64,000 bases of DNA. Origin: Bacteroidota bacterium. GTDB taxonomy: Bacteria; Bacteroidota; Bacteroidia; UKL13-3. The stretch is taken from assembly GCA_027484685.1 (NCBI GenBank), contig JAIXSO010000046.1:1-64000 (forward strand). The letters are read 5' to 3'. Numbering within the stretch: the first letter of the stretch is position 1; each line of letters begins with the position of its first letter. The notes under the pieces are model-generated. The model worked only from the letters and a program-made list of their open reading frames with translations. It was not told the DNA's origin and searched no databases. A program made the translations under genes and the position numbers. This document shows positions 36,201-45,816 of this stretch, one piece after another.

Positions 36201-39200
36201 CCGCAATGTTAAGCACTTGCACTTGGTTATTGATGTTCAATATAACTGGTGCTACACTGCTGACATTGCTATTAGAGATTAAATAACCATCAGTAGTTAC
36301 TTGGTTATTGAATAAAGAAGAATGCCAGAACGAAACCGTGTAAGGTTGATTGTTTTGTAATTCGTTACCCAAATCTGTATTTATCCATTGGTTGTCTTTA
36401 TTTGGTATATTAAGCGCTCCATTTACATCTAGGTTGTTTCTACCTGTTGTGTTAGAACCAAAATCTGTAGTCGATAAGCTAAATTGTGTTATTCCATTTG
36501 TTAAACTTTTTCGGTCGTCAGTATTTTTCATGCTCCAAAAGCGCAGCAAGCCGTTATTCAAGTTTAGGGACTGGCTGTTTACATTTAATCTTACCAAATA
36601 TTCAACTGCATTGCAATTGCGTAATGCCATAACCCTAATGTTTGAGGTATCGGAAAGCATTACTGAATTAATAACTGCATTGCTGGTGTCGGCTATTTTG
36701 TTATTACCTCTCCAAGTTGTGTAGTTAGCACCTGTTGCATTAGAGAATTGAAAATTAACAGAAGCGTTGGAGCCAAGGCAATTGCTTACTGATTTTTGAA
36801 CAGCTAGTAACGAAGTTGTATTATTTAATATTTGTACTTCTTGTAAAGAGAGTTCGCGGTTGTAAATAAATATGTCATCAAAGCCCCCCCCGGTAGCCCC
36901 TTGGTTTTCAAATCCCGGACGGTTGTTTCCAATACGGTCAAAATTAGCAGGCGACAAATCATTACCCTGTGAAACCAATAAACCATTTACATACAAATTG
37001 TAATTTGATCCATTTCTAGTTAATACAATATGATACCATGTATTGTTTACAAAGTTTTGAATTTCGCGCTCTACTCCGGCAAACGTAACAACCCTAAAAC
37101 TATTGCTGTTTACAACTAATATTTGATGACCGATTGGTAAGGTGTTGGTGTTAGATCCAACTAAACACTTATATGTGGCAGATGCAGCGTGTCTGTACCA
37201 TAGTGAAATTGATCCAGTTGTCATTACCGGTATATTGGTACGAATTACCGAAGTAGTATTGGTCATTACCAATGCATTGTTTGCCGCACCTGTTCTGCCA
37301 TTGCCAAAGGCTATGCCTGTACCAATTAAACTCAATGTATCATTACGGGTAATATCTTTTGATAAATCTGATACACCGGCTGTCCAGAAACGAATCAGTC
37401 CGTTTGATGAAACACGTGGTGCAAAAGTATCGTTGATGTTTACATACAAGGAATAATAAGTAGTACAAGTGGCTGAATGTTGAATGGTATCATAGAATAA
37501 ACCCGATGTGGTATATGTTTTATTGTTAAAACTATAGTTTCCACAAGCATTGGCAATAATCGTATCACGCTGTCTGTTTACATTCAGTTTTGTGATAAAT
37601 GATTCAACCATGCAATTATTAAATACCCTAATAGTAATTGATGTATCGGCAATTGTAAGGTTATTAAGAGCACCAGTTAAATTAGTTGACACCAATGTAT
37701 TGTTGCGATACACTTCAAAAAGTGTTTCATTGGTATCGTTTACAGAATATGTGTAGTTTAGATTTTCACCCACACAAAATTTACTAGCTTGCTTCCAATT
37801 TAGTAAACCTGGACGCCTTAAAACCTGTCTTATTTCAGCGGCACTTAAAATTCTGTTGTAAACACGAATATCATCGTAGTGTCCCACACCAGTGTTTTGA
37901 TAGGTAATTCTGCCTCCAATAGCGCTAATATTGCTCGCATTTAATCCAGTAATGGTATATACTTGTTCTCCATTAAGATAAACTGTTGCATTATTTGATG
38001 CATCAAAAGCCATAGATAGATGATACCAAATAAGGTTTTGTAGTGGTGTTGTATGCTTTGTTATTGCAACCGCATTATTAGAAGAATATAATTCACCCAA
38101 TGTATTGATTGCTAAAAAAATGGTATTACTATTATTAGTTCCTGACAGCAACACATTATCAATCATCGAACTATTATTATAGTAGTACCAGAAGCTTATG
38201 GTCGTATTTGATTTAGGAATAGAAGTCTTAAATATCATTGGGTATTGCTGCAATCGAATGGATGCATTTGCGTTTCCTTTTCTGTCGTTTTGATAATCGC
38301 GCCCACTTAAATTAAGAAGATTGTTTCCCCCAATCATATCCACCAACGTGTCTGCTCTATTTAGTGTGTCAGAAATGTTAAGCGTAAAATAGTGTATAAG
38401 GTTATCTGTTCCTTTTATTGCTGTTGAGTTATTTATCGTGAGTGCGAGGTTTATAATGCTATCGCAACCGTTTATTGTTTTCAACGTATCTTTATATGCT
38501 CCACTTCTATAATATCTTTTTGTACCAACTACAAATGAACCACAGGCTGTTTCTGTTAAGTTATTTGTAACCGGATTACTTACCTGATAGGCATATTGAT
38601 AGTTTTCTGTAATGCACTGATTTTCTATACGCACGGCTATCAATGTATCACCTAAAACTGAAGTATTGGCGTATGTTGGTGAATTTGTTCCAACAGCGGA
38701 AGTATTCTTAAACCACTGGTAATTGGCTGCTGTAGCTGAAAAATTAACTGCATGTGATCTGGTGCTGCCAGCACATGTTGGCTGCGATATGTTGAGCCTG
38801 CGCACTTGCCCAAAGTTGTAAATATTTTGAACTTGTGAAGCGTTAAGCTGTATATTATAAATTCTAATCTCATCAAATTTTCCTGTAGCTCCTTGTGTTT
38901 CAAAACCAGGACGGTTGTTACCAATACGATCAAAATTAGAAGTTGCCAAGTTTGTACCGGTGGCTACTTGTGTACCATTTAAATACAAAGTAAAATTTGA
39001 GCCATTTCTGGCTAAAGCTATATGATGCCAAGTATTTGGTGTGAATACAATTCCCGAACCAATAGCCCCACCTGTGTTCGACCATGGGAAGAGTCTATCG
39101 CTATTATTATCTGTTAATAAAAGCGGATGACCTGCAGGTATAGTTCCTGTATTACTGCCTAAAATGATATTATTAGAACCACCATTTTTTTGATAATAAT

Positions 39201-41040
39201 ACCAAAAAGCAATAGATGTATTGCCTGTTGGCAAATTAGTACCCGAACCAATAAAACCGTTACTGCCAGAAATGCGATAGGCAGCATCAGGTGTAGCAAA
39301 ACGATCGGTATCTTTTACTGTGTTGTTAAGTGTTAATAAAAAATTATTAATACGATCCCTATTATTATCTGCATTATCTGCAATCCAATGACGAACCAAG
39401 TTAACATCTATTGTATTTAGGCCGTAAACAATGGTTTTGGTTTGTGCAACACCAACCCCACATGAGGTAACTGGTGCAACACTAATTGTTCCGCCATTTG
39501 CGGCAGGAGTAACTGTAATAATGTTTGTATTAGATGTACCAACCCAACCAGAAGGTAAAGTCCAAACATACGAAGTAGCTCCTGTAACAGCCGCAATACT
39601 ATATGTAATTGATGTTGTATTACAAACGTTGGTTAAACCAGTAATTGGTCCAGCTAAATTACACGCACCTAGTTGTGTAAAATAGGCGTTAGTACCTTGG
39701 TTACCTCCTACAATGACCGAATTTCCATTTTTAGATACTTCAATATCCCAACCCAAATCACCAGATGAAGTGCCAAAACGGGTACTCCAAACGTAATTGC
39801 CAAGAGTGTTTAGCTTACTTACAAAACCATCTGTAGTACCTGCGCTTGTTAGCAAGGATGCGCCAATTCCTATTGGAAACTCCGCTGTGTTTTCAAACTG
39901 ACCAGTAGCGTATACATTTTCATTTGTATCTATGGTCATACCATACAACAAGTCGTTTCCTGTGCCACCCATAGGTTTAACCCAAGTTGCTGTTGCCAAA
40001 TTGGTATCAACTTTAGCAACAAAAATATCTGTACTACCTAAACTAGTAAAGTTTTGTGCAGTACCATTGGGGTTTAAATTACATACATTTGAAAAATGTC
40101 CTGCTATATAGGCTGAACCTTTTCCGTTTAACCTAATATTATTAATTGCATCAGCTCCTGTGCTACCCACTTTTCGTGCCCATAAAAAAGTACCCGAGCC
40201 ATTTAGTTTTGATATAAACGCATCTGTGTTTCCTGAATTTGCCAAGGTTATGGAAGTGCCACTAAACGTTGCTGCTCCTCTGTATGTACCTACAACGTAA
40301 GCATTACCTGAAGCATCAACATCTAAATCATTAATGGCATCATCAACTGTACCACCACCAACACGTTGCACCCATTGAATGCCGTATGAAAAATCATACT
40401 TGGCAATAAAACCATCTAAAGCACCACTTGAAGAAATTAATTGACTTCCACCATACAAATTAAAGTTTACGTTGGCACTTCCTATCGTTCCAACCAAATA
40501 CACATTCGAGTTTAAGTCTGCTTTAATTGCTAATCCACTTTCATCACCCGTGCTTCCAATTCTAAAATTACGAATTAAAGTGCCGGCACCATCAAAATAA
40601 AGCATAAAAATATCAGCATTACCAGCTGATGTTAAATTAAAGGTACCATTTGAAGCAAAAATGGAAGTTGTTCCCTGAAAAAATCCTGTTACGTGAAGTC
40701 CTCCACTGTTATCTAAAAAAATGGCATTTACTTGGTCGCCTTGTGTACCCCCAATTCTTCTTACCCAAGTAAAATCACCAAAAGCATTGTATTTTGCAAT
40801 AAAAGCATCGTATTGCCCTGATGAAGTAATGTTGGCTTGCCCTGCACCAAAATCCATATCAACACTACCAAAAAAGTACCCAGCTATATAAACATTACCG
40901 CTGGCATCTGTTGCAGTTGAAGTAACACGGGCGTTGCCCGAAGCGTTACCAAAGGTGTTTTGCCAATTGGTAATTGGCGTTTGTGCTTGTAATCCATAAA
41001 TGGAACAAAAGCAATAAATTAGTAATAGTATTTTTTTCAT
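33241..41040 (-). CDS. Giant SBBP-repeat/LamG adhesin with T9SS type-A sorting domain
   Basis: A 2599-residue surface protein. The signal peptide is MKKILLLIYCFCSIYGLQAQ; ATG at 41040 is preferred to an upstream in-frame start. Residues about 25-470 carry SBBP-type repeats (DASGNVYIAG, WVRRIGGTQGDQVNAI). A PKD-like domain lies near 475-545. Five LamG/concanavalin-like domains start near residues 547, 880, 1213, 1497 and 1788; each opens with a L(V/I/L)R(H/F)W-type motif and has GNNRPGF-like and YDDI-like motifs, and each is followed by an Ig-like spacer. About 2180-2360 holds several CDSIxxLNLTI repeats (SGxYxDTL). The end (MYPNPANKILIIN...GIYTVQV) is a type-A sorting domain. It probably binds glycans or hosts cell-cell contacts. 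It is divergent from the sensor-kinase gene. Confidence 0.9.
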   Translation of the reverse strand: MKKILLLIYCFCSIYGLQAQTPITNWQNTFGNASGNARVTSTATDASGNVYIAGYFFGSVDMDFGAGQANITSSGQYDAFIAKYNAFGDFTWVRRIGGTQGDQVNAIFLDNSGGLHVTGFFQGTTSIFASNGTFNLTSAGNADIFMLYFDGAGTLIRNFRIGSTGDESGLAIKADLNSNVYLVGTIGSANVNFNLYGGSQLISSSGALDGFIAKYDFSYGIQWVQRVGGGTVDDAINDLDVDASGNAYVVGTYRGAATFSGTSITLANSGNTDAFISKLNGSGTFLWARKVGSTGADAINNIRLNGKGSAYIAGHFSNVCNLNPNGTAQNFTSLGSTDIFVAKVDTNLATATWVKPMGGTGNDLLYGMTIDTNENVYATGQFENTAEFPIGIGASLLTSAGTTDGFVSKLNTLGNYVWSTRFGTSSGDLGWDIEVSKNGNSVIVGGNQGTNAYFTQLGACNLAGPITGLTNVCNTTSITYSIAAVTGATSYVWTLPSGWVGTSNTNIITVTPAANGGTISVAPVTSCGVGVAQTKTIVYGLNTIDVNLVRHWIADNADNNRDRINNFLLTLNNTVKDTDRFATPDAAYRISGSNGFIGSGTNLPTGNTSIAFWYYYQKNGGSNNIILGSNTGTIPAGHPLLLTDNNSDRLFPWSNTGGAIGSGIVFTPNTWHHIALARNGSNFTLYLNGTQVATGTNLATSNFDRIGNNRPGFETQGATGKFDEIRIYNIQLNASQVQNIYNFGQVRRLNISQPTCAGSTRSHAVNFSATAANYQWFKNTSAVGTNSPTYANTSVLGDTLIAVRIENQCITENYQYAYQVSNPVTNNLTETACGSFVVGTKRYYRSGAYKDTLKTINGCDSIINLALTINNSTAIKGTDNLIHYFTLNISDTLNRADTLVDMIGGNNLLNLSGRDYQNDRKGNANASIRLQQYPMIFKTSIPKSNTTISFWYYYNNSSMIDNVLLSGTNNSNTIFLAINTLGELYSSNNAVAITKHTTPLQNLIWYHLSMAFDASNNATVYLNGEQVYTITGLNASNISAIGGRITYQNTGVGHYDDIRVYNRILSAAEIRQVLRRPGLLNWKQASKFCVGENLNYTYSVNDTNETLFEVYRNNTLVSTNLTGALNNLTIADTSITIRVFNNCMVESFITKLNVNRQRDTIIANACGNYSFNNKTYTTSGLFYDTIQHSATCTTYYSLYVNINDTFAPRVSSNGLIRFWTAGVSDLSKDITRNDTLSLIGTGIAFGNGRTGAANNALVMTNTTSVIRTNIPVMTTGSISLWYRHAASATYKCLVGSNTNTLPIGHQILVVNSNSFRVVTFAGVEREIQNFVNNTWYHIVLTRNGSNYNLYVNGLLVSQGNDLSPANFDRIGNNRPGFENQGATGGGFDDIFIYNRELSLQEVQILNNTTSLLAVQKSVSNCLGSNASVNFQFSNATGANYTTWRGNNKIADTSNAVINSVMLSDTSNIRVMALRNCNAVEYLVRLNVNSQSLNLNNGLLRFWSMKNTDDRKSLTNGITQFSLSTTDFGSNTTGRNNLDVNGALNIPNKDNQWINTDLGNELQNNQPYTVSFWHSSLFNNQVTTDGYLISNSNVSSVAPVILNINNQVQVLNIAGTAIYTAPTSLVYGTYTHIAYANDGVGNYKLFINGNLVASGSGAPTWRPERIGNGRPGLTNRGARGGYDEIAIYNRVISDAEANELFKMPAIVNTPVSVITCNGNQTRLAWDFAPSTTAKYTYLKNAQVAGVDSTGLTFAPATTDTLVGISISNGCANIQLHTRINKNSTNLNNGLVRFWTMNAKDKEQSLAREPFNPVQQFQRSSVTSMPYTLGRTSASQSALLINTKTTFINTNISLSAFTNTSVSFWYKPNVVIGVEENRVLLSGTNSPAILIAQVVGSEIRLRPIAATDNFLDNAFYVLTQGVFHHIVLVRTGGSNYEVYVNDTLRLSGTGISTNNIGRIGNVHDNSVINRGALGVFDDIAIYSRTIARDEVSALFRLPSLTDIPDTSVLCAGASRNFAFNFATSNAARYRVTKTAAPPSSLVTQLNANGTSATTTALAGEAISAVQSVGCTQMRYNFYPTVQGTSSPGPALTYNPVTRNVSVTSTFNTVKLFRNGVMVVNNTNSGNLNYNSPFRCGNYYAEYLNTGSSCPSISPTINVLPNDTFNKSASLCAGGIITFGSLNITNPGMYIQTFTGVAGNCDSTVRLTVIVGQASTSSISRTGCGSLTIFGNTYTQSGQYKDTIINAAGCDSIVTLNLTINSGGPAINNIVQSTCNSFILNGKTYTNTGIYRDTLFGASATGCDSILVLNLTIQKNGSTQNISACKSYVIKGVTITQSGTYRDTLTNTAGCDSIIVYNLNITTVNKTVTKTGNTLTAAANANYIWINCSTNLPIANANMQSYTPTVSGNYKVIITQNGCIDTSVCISVNIINCNLQLTHSVLNPTDTIRCKQVRVNIANGTLPIALKLTWSTNSVGSIINITDSTYTFNNACPETYKLVATDDNGCKDSINFTINEPTIGVNDINVNSFSMYPNPANKILIINNLSKESQINIFDITGRIIYSENILTSNTELNIENWKDGIYTVQVITEGKIANQKLVIAK

Positions 41041-41387
41041 TTTGTGATTTGTTTGTCGGATCAAAAATGAAGTAAGGAGGGGGTTAAAATTTTGTAAGTT
41101 TATAAAACCGATTGTTTTTTAAATGAAAAGTATATTTTAGTTGGTGAAGTTTTAATAATACGGTTGTTTTACAGTTATTGTAAATTGAACTTCTAATATT
41201 ATTGTAATATACTTATTGTCAGTTATTTGAAAAAGAGTGCTTTTGTTTAGTTTTTCAGAATGGTGTTTTTTAAATTTTGCTTTATTAACTACATTAGCAA
41301 TTTGATTGGTGTTTTTTAAGGTTTGGTAAAATACCAATCTATATTTTATAGCATTAAACTACATTTGTTAACTATTAAAACTACGAT
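41041..41387. other. Divergent intergenic region, no gene
   Basis: These 347 AT-rich bases separate the LamG adhesin gene from the sensor-kinase gene. A -7 element for the kinase is at 41360-41367. No repeat or ORF is supported. Confidence 0.55.
41360..41367 (+). promoter_or_regulatory. TAnnTTTG -7 element of the sensor kinase
   Basis: TACATTTG ends 20 bases before the proposed TTG start at 41388. This supports that start. No clear -33 element is seen. Confidence 0.45.
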
Positions 41388-44279
41388 TTGAGAGCGTTTG
41401 TAATTATTTTATTATTAATAATGCCTATTTTAATTAAGGCACAGCAGCCTTATTATACAGTATTAAACGATACAAAGGGATTGCCATCAAATAATGTATA
41501 TAATATTTTACAAGATAAAAAAGGGTATATTTGGATAGCAAGCCAAGAGGGCATAAGCCGCTATGATGGGTTTAATTTTAAAACATACAAAAATCCTAAA
41601 CAAACCTCGGCCGCAGGCAGTAATTTAAAAGAAGATTGTTTGGGTAGGATTTGGTATCAAAATTTTGATGGTTACTGTTATTACATTGAAAATGATTCGC
41701 TCCATGCTTTAAAACAAAACAAACCAATTGGCTTTTTTGCTTTTGGAATAACCAATAGTTATTTATTCTTACTTCAAAGTAAAGGTATTGATGTTTATGA
41801 AATTAAAACCTTACATTTAATTAAAACAATACCATTTTTATATGATACTAAGGATTTTAACAACACCACCTGCTTTAATAATAGTTATTACTTTACAGCA
41901 AATAAAATCCTTTATAAAATCACCTCCAATTTAACATTAATAGCTACTAATGCCAAAATTTCAAGCAATGAAAAAAACAATCAAATATATACCACCAATA
42001 AAAATTTGGTGTTAACTGCTCGAGAAAATGAAAACGAACAATTATATTTTATTGAAAAAGATAAGTTGCAACCTGCTTTTAAAATAAGAGGACTACAACT
42101 TATTCAAAATTTACATTTGATTGATAATGACTATTGGGTGTTAGGCCCAAATGGTGCATATGTATTTGGCAAAAATGGAAACAAACACTATTTTAAAAAT
42201 CAAAATATTTCATGTGTAATAAAAGATAGAGATAATAACTATTGGGTATCATCGGTTAATAAAGGTATATTCATTATTCCTTCGCTTCAAACCACATTTG
42301 TTTCTATTGAAAATTATGTACCTAGTTTGTTTGAAAAAACAAAAGAAGGCTATGTACTTTTTACTCAAAATAATGAAGTGGTAGCGTTAAACAACAACTT
42401 TGAACCACGTAAAAAACTATTTATCAATCCTAGTAATTCATCAATATATTATACCTACTACGATTCGAGTTTAGATGTATTATTTACGTCATCGTTGGGC
42501 ACAGGTATTTTCAAGTCAAAGCCATTTGGTTTTATTAAACATGAAGATTTTGCTTTAAAATCAATTGCAAAAATTGATCATAAATATTATGTACAAGCCA
42601 CAAGTGGCTATGCTAATTTGGTTGTTTCTCCAAATGCCAATAGAAATATTCCATCAAAATGGGATGGTTTTTACAATAAAAAACTAAAAGAAGGGAATGG
42701 AGAGGTGGCCAAGTTTATAAGTAGTATTAGGGCCAAAACAGTAGCATATAGTCCAATTGAAAATGCTATTTACTGCGGTTCTAATATTGGTCTTCATAAG
42801 CAAACCATTTATAGTCAAACTGAAATTAAGCAAAACAATCAAAGTGTTTTTGTTTCAAAGCTAATAGCTTTTAAATCGTTTATATTGGCGCTAACCACTA
42901 AAGGCGAGTTAATTACAATTACAAACGATACTTTATTTAATACACTTAATAACCTGCCAAATATTGATATTAAAGAAATAAAAAAAATAAAAGCTTTTGG
43001 CACTAACTTATGTATTTTAGGTAATGATAAATTTATAATTATTGATACAGAAAATTTATATAAAACCATTTATCAATTATCAATACAGCTAAAAACAAGC
43101 GAAATAAATGATTTTATTTTAGAGGAAAATAAACTTCATATTTTAACACATAATAATGTAATAAGTGTAGCCGTAAATGGAATTAATAAATTGGAAGTTA
43201 AGCCCAATTTTGTAATAGAAAATTACCAAATAAATGGAAAGCAATATGCCTTAATAAGCAGGTCGTTATCTTACCAAGAAAACAATATTATTATCAATTA
43301 TGCATTGCTTAATTATGCTCAATTTCAGAACCAAAATATTGCTTACAAAATAAACAACGAAAACTGGGTTAATACCATGCCTAATGTGCGTTCTCTTCAG
43401 TTTGCCTCGCTTTCACCTGGTAATTATACCATTCAGTTTAAAATTAATAATACCGTACTTACTAATGCTGTTGTAAACTTTAAAATTAATAAACCTTTTT
43501 GGTTAGAATGGTGGTTTTTGCTATTAATAATTGCCGTTTTAACTATATCAGGACTAGGATATTATAAATGGCAAATTAGTTTGTTAATAAAAAAGAATAA
43601 ACTAATAACCGAAAAAATGACTTTGGAAAACGAGTTAAATAAATCAAAGTTAACTTCTATCAAGTCGCAAATGAATCCTCATTTTTTTTACAATGCACTT
43701 AATACCATTCAATCGTATATTTTTATTAACGATAAAAAAAATGCAAGCAATTACTTGTCTAAGTTTTCGAAACTAACACGTATGATACTTGAAATGAGCG
43801 AAAAGGATACTATTACCATAGGCGAAGAAATAGAAGCACTAAGCCTCTATCTTGCCTTGGAACAAATGCGTTTTGAAGACGACTTTTACTTCGAAATAAA
43901 AATATGTGTTGATTTAGATAAAGAAATGGATAAAATACCTCCTATGTTGGTGCAGCCTTATGTAGAAAATGCTATTAAACATGGCTTGCTTCATAAAGAA
44001 GGAAAGAAAAATTTATCTATTTTATTTGATTGTATTGAAAATAATCTGATAGTAACTATTAACGATAATGGAGTGGGCCGTAAACGTTCTGAACAGTTGA
44101 ATAAAATAAAAGATAGTAAGCATCAGTCTTTTTCCACCCAAGCTAATAAAAAGCGTTTAGAAATTTTAAACCAAAGTAAAAACAAGCCTGTAGCCGTAAT
44201 TATTACCGATAATTATAACGAAATTGGAAATGCAACAGGAACTACCGTAACACTAACCATACCCTTAAGTTTAAACTAA
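41388..44279 (+). CDS. Propeller-containing LytS/YpdA-type sensor histidine kinase
   Basis: A 963-residue membrane sensor. The signal peptide (AFVIILLLIMPILIKAQQ) is followed by a periplasmic beta-propeller region with the two-component-regulator-propeller opening (GLPSNNVYNILQDKKGYIWI, SRYDGFNF). A Y_Y_Y-like strand domain lies near residue 650, with one membrane helix at about 705-727. The cytoplasmic His_kinase domain has NPHFFYNALNTIQSY with His765, and the ATPase domain has VQPYVENAIKHG and NDNGVGRK. An upstream in-frame TAA at 41376-41378 leaves TTG at 41388 as the start that keeps the signal peptide. The next gene is its LytTR partner. Confidence 0.9.
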   Translation: MRAFVIILLLIMPILIKAQQPYYTVLNDTKGLPSNNVYNILQDKKGYIWIASQEGISRYDGFNFKTYKNPKQTSAAGSNLKEDCLGRIWYQNFDGYCYYIENDSLHALKQNKPIGFFAFGITNSYLFLLQSKGIDVYEIKTLHLIKTIPFLYDTKDFNNTTCFNNSYYFTANKILYKITSNLTLIATNAKISSNEKNNQIYTTNKNLVLTARENENEQLYFIEKDKLQPAFKIRGLQLIQNLHLIDNDYWVLGPNGAYVFGKNGNKHYFKNQNISCVIKDRDNNYWVSSVNKGIFIIPSLQTTFVSIENYVPSLFEKTKEGYVLFTQNNEVVALNNNFEPRKKLFINPSNSSIYYTYYDSSLDVLFTSSLGTGIFKSKPFGFIKHEDFALKSIAKIDHKYYVQATSGYANLVVSPNANRNIPSKWDGFYNKKLKEGNGEVAKFISSIRAKTVAYSPIENAIYCGSNIGLHKQTIYSQTEIKQNNQSVFVSKLIAFKSFILALTTKGELITITNDTLFNTLNNLPNIDIKEIKKIKAFGTNLCILGNDKFIIIDTENLYKTIYQLSIQLKTSEINDFILEENKLHILTHNNVISVAVNGINKLEVKPNFVIENYQINGKQYALISRSLSYQENNIIINYALLNYAQFQNQNIAYKINNENWVNTMPNVRSLQFASLSPGNYTIQFKINNTVLTNAVVNFKINKPFWLEWWFLLLIIAVLTISGLGYYKWQISLLIKKNKLITEKMTLENELNKSKLTSIKSQMNPHFFYNALNTIQSYIFINDKKNASNYLSKFSKLTRMILEMSEKDTITIGEEIEALSLYLALEQMRFEDDFYFEIKICVDLDKEMDKIPPMLVQPYVENAIKHGLLHKEGKKNLSILFDCIENNLIVTINDNGVGRKRSEQLNKIKDSKHQSFSTQANKKRLEILNQSKNKPVAVIITDNYNEIGNATGTTVTLTIPLSLN

Positions 44280-44282
44280 AAC

Positions 44283-45032
44283 ATGTACAAAGCTATAATT
44301 ATAGATGATGAAAAAATGGCTCGCACCTTATTGGAAGGCATGCTTAATGAATATTGTAAAGATATAACCATTGTAGAAAGCTGTAAAGATTTACCAACTG
44401 GTGTAAAAGCAATACGAAAACTCAATCCTGATTTGGTGTTTTTAGACATAGAAATGCCCGGACATAGTGGTTTGGAATTGTTAGAGTTTTTTAACGATGA
44501 GGAAATAAATTTTTCGGTAATTTTTACCACAGCTTATAACCAATATGCCGTTCAAGCATTTAAGTTTTCGGCTATTGATTATTTACTAAAGCCTATTGAA
44601 ATTACTGATTTAGAGACTGCATTGGAACGTTTTAGAAAACAAAATCACAAACAAAATTTTGGTATTTTAAAGGATAATTTATCAAACACTATCCAACAAA
44701 GGAAATTGGCCATTTATACCACAGGGTCCATAAAATTTATTGATATAAACGAAATATTGTTTTTTAAAGCCGATGGTGCATATACACGCATTATTTTAAA
44801 CGATGAAACCGAAATTTTGGCAAGTAAAAGCCTTAAAACGTATGAGGATATTTTAGCTGATACTGCTTTCTTCTTCAGAAGTCATAAATCTTACATAGTT
44901 AATATCAATTATATAACTGAATATGTAAGAAATGATGGGGGATATGCATTGGTAAATAAAGAACACCAAGTATCGGTATCAACCGACAAGTTGGATACAC
45001 TACTAAACTTAATTAGCCGCAAAGGGAAATAG
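44283..45032 (+). CDS. LytTR-family response regulator
   Basis: A 249-residue two-domain DNA-binding regulator. The receiver (1 to about 120) has IDDEKMAR, phospho-acceptor D55 in VFLDIEMPG, TTAY and DYLLKPIE. The LytTR DNA-binding domain (about 140-245) has IKFIDINEILFFKADGAYTR and FFRSHKSYIVNINYI. It starts three bases after the kinase stop, so the two form a LytS-LytR type pair. Its targets are unknown; the divergent adhesin gene upstream of the kinase is a natural candidate by position only. Confidence 0.95.
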   Translation: MYKAIIIDDEKMARTLLEGMLNEYCKDITIVESCKDLPTGVKAIRKLNPDLVFLDIEMPGHSGLELLEFFNDEEINFSVIFTTAYNQYAVQAFKFSAIDYLLKPIEITDLETALERFRKQNHKQNFGILKDNLSNTIQQRKLAIYTTGSIKFIDINEILFFKADGAYTRIILNDETEILASKSLKTYEDILADTAFFFRSHKSYIVNINYITEYVRNDGGYALVNKEHQVSVSTDKLDTLLNLISRKGK

Positions 45033-45044
45033 TTATAAGTAAAA

Positions 45045-45090
45045 CGTCATTGCGAACACAGTGAAGCAATCTCAAGCGAGTTTGGGATTT
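45045..45090. repeat. CGTCATTGCGA-type dispersed repeat
   Basis: CGTCATTGCGAACACAGTGA, then AGCAATCTC, is a copy of a very widespread bacterial intergenic sequence. It continues AAGCGAGTTTGGGATTTG, shared with 32333-32350. Confidence 0.65.
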
Positions 45091-45152
45091 GTAATAAAAC
45101 TTCTATACCTGATACAATGTAGCCTGATACTACCCAATAGCCCCGCATTTAG

Positions 45153-45626
45153 TTATGCTATGTTTGTGCTATAAAAAGTTTGAATTACTTTATCTATATT
45201 AACTTCATCCCAACGCAATAAATTATATTGAATTAACAGAGGCTCATCCTGATTAAGTATTTTTAGAATGTAGTGCCCTTGTGCTTTGGTTTTCTCTCTT
45301 TCTTTTCTTATGAAAGCTGATTTTATTGGTATAGTTATCTTCTTACTTTCGTCTTTATCTTGATATTCTACATATAAATTTTCTGTGTCTGTATAAATTT
45401 TTTGAATGTAAATAACTGCTTTTTTTTGTAAACTAAAGAAAGCCACTAATAATGCTATCAATATTACAATACTTGGCATTGTTAAATTTATTCCACCTAA
45501 AATGAAGAATAGTAAAAGAAATATAATTATTGCAAACCTCGTGTTTACCCAAACTCTCTTACTATAATTTAAGGCTTGTTCAATAGAAAAAACTTGATTT
45601 GCTTTTAAAATACTATCATTCATCAT
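45153..45626 (-). CDS. Membrane protein of unknown function (two helices, PH-like tail)
   Basis: A 157-residue protein with two adjacent membrane helices at about residues 30-48 and 51-68. A soluble C-terminal part of strands and a final helix follows (LYVEYQDKDESKKITIPIKS ... NIDKVIQTFYS). The plan resembles YcxB-like or bacterial PH-domain membrane proteins, but no clear family match is claimed. It is alone between the LytTR regulator and metH. Confidence 0.6.
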   Translation of the reverse strand: MMNDSILKANQVFSIEQALNYSKRVWVNTRFAIIIFLLLFFILGGINLTMPSIVILIALLVAFFSLQKKAVIYIQKIYTDTENLYVEYQDKDESKKITIPIKSAFIRKEREKTKAQGHYILKILNQDEPLLIQYNLLRWDEVNIDKVIQTFYSTNIA

Positions 45627-45816
45627 TTTCTAGCTTCCTTGATTTGTTTTAACATTTTTAGTATATCATTTATGCCCGCACTAACCAATATTTTTTATTC
45701 GATTCAAATAAACTGTTTTTATTTTTTCAATATATAATTATCATAACATAATTAAGTTGTTAACACTATAACCGTCTGAAAGTAATTTCTAACAACTATC
45801 AACTGCCAATAATCAA

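Noticed and set aside
34355-39685. Plus-strand ORFs inside the giant LamG gene
   Set aside because: They are shadows of the repetitive minus-strand coding sequence, without family features.
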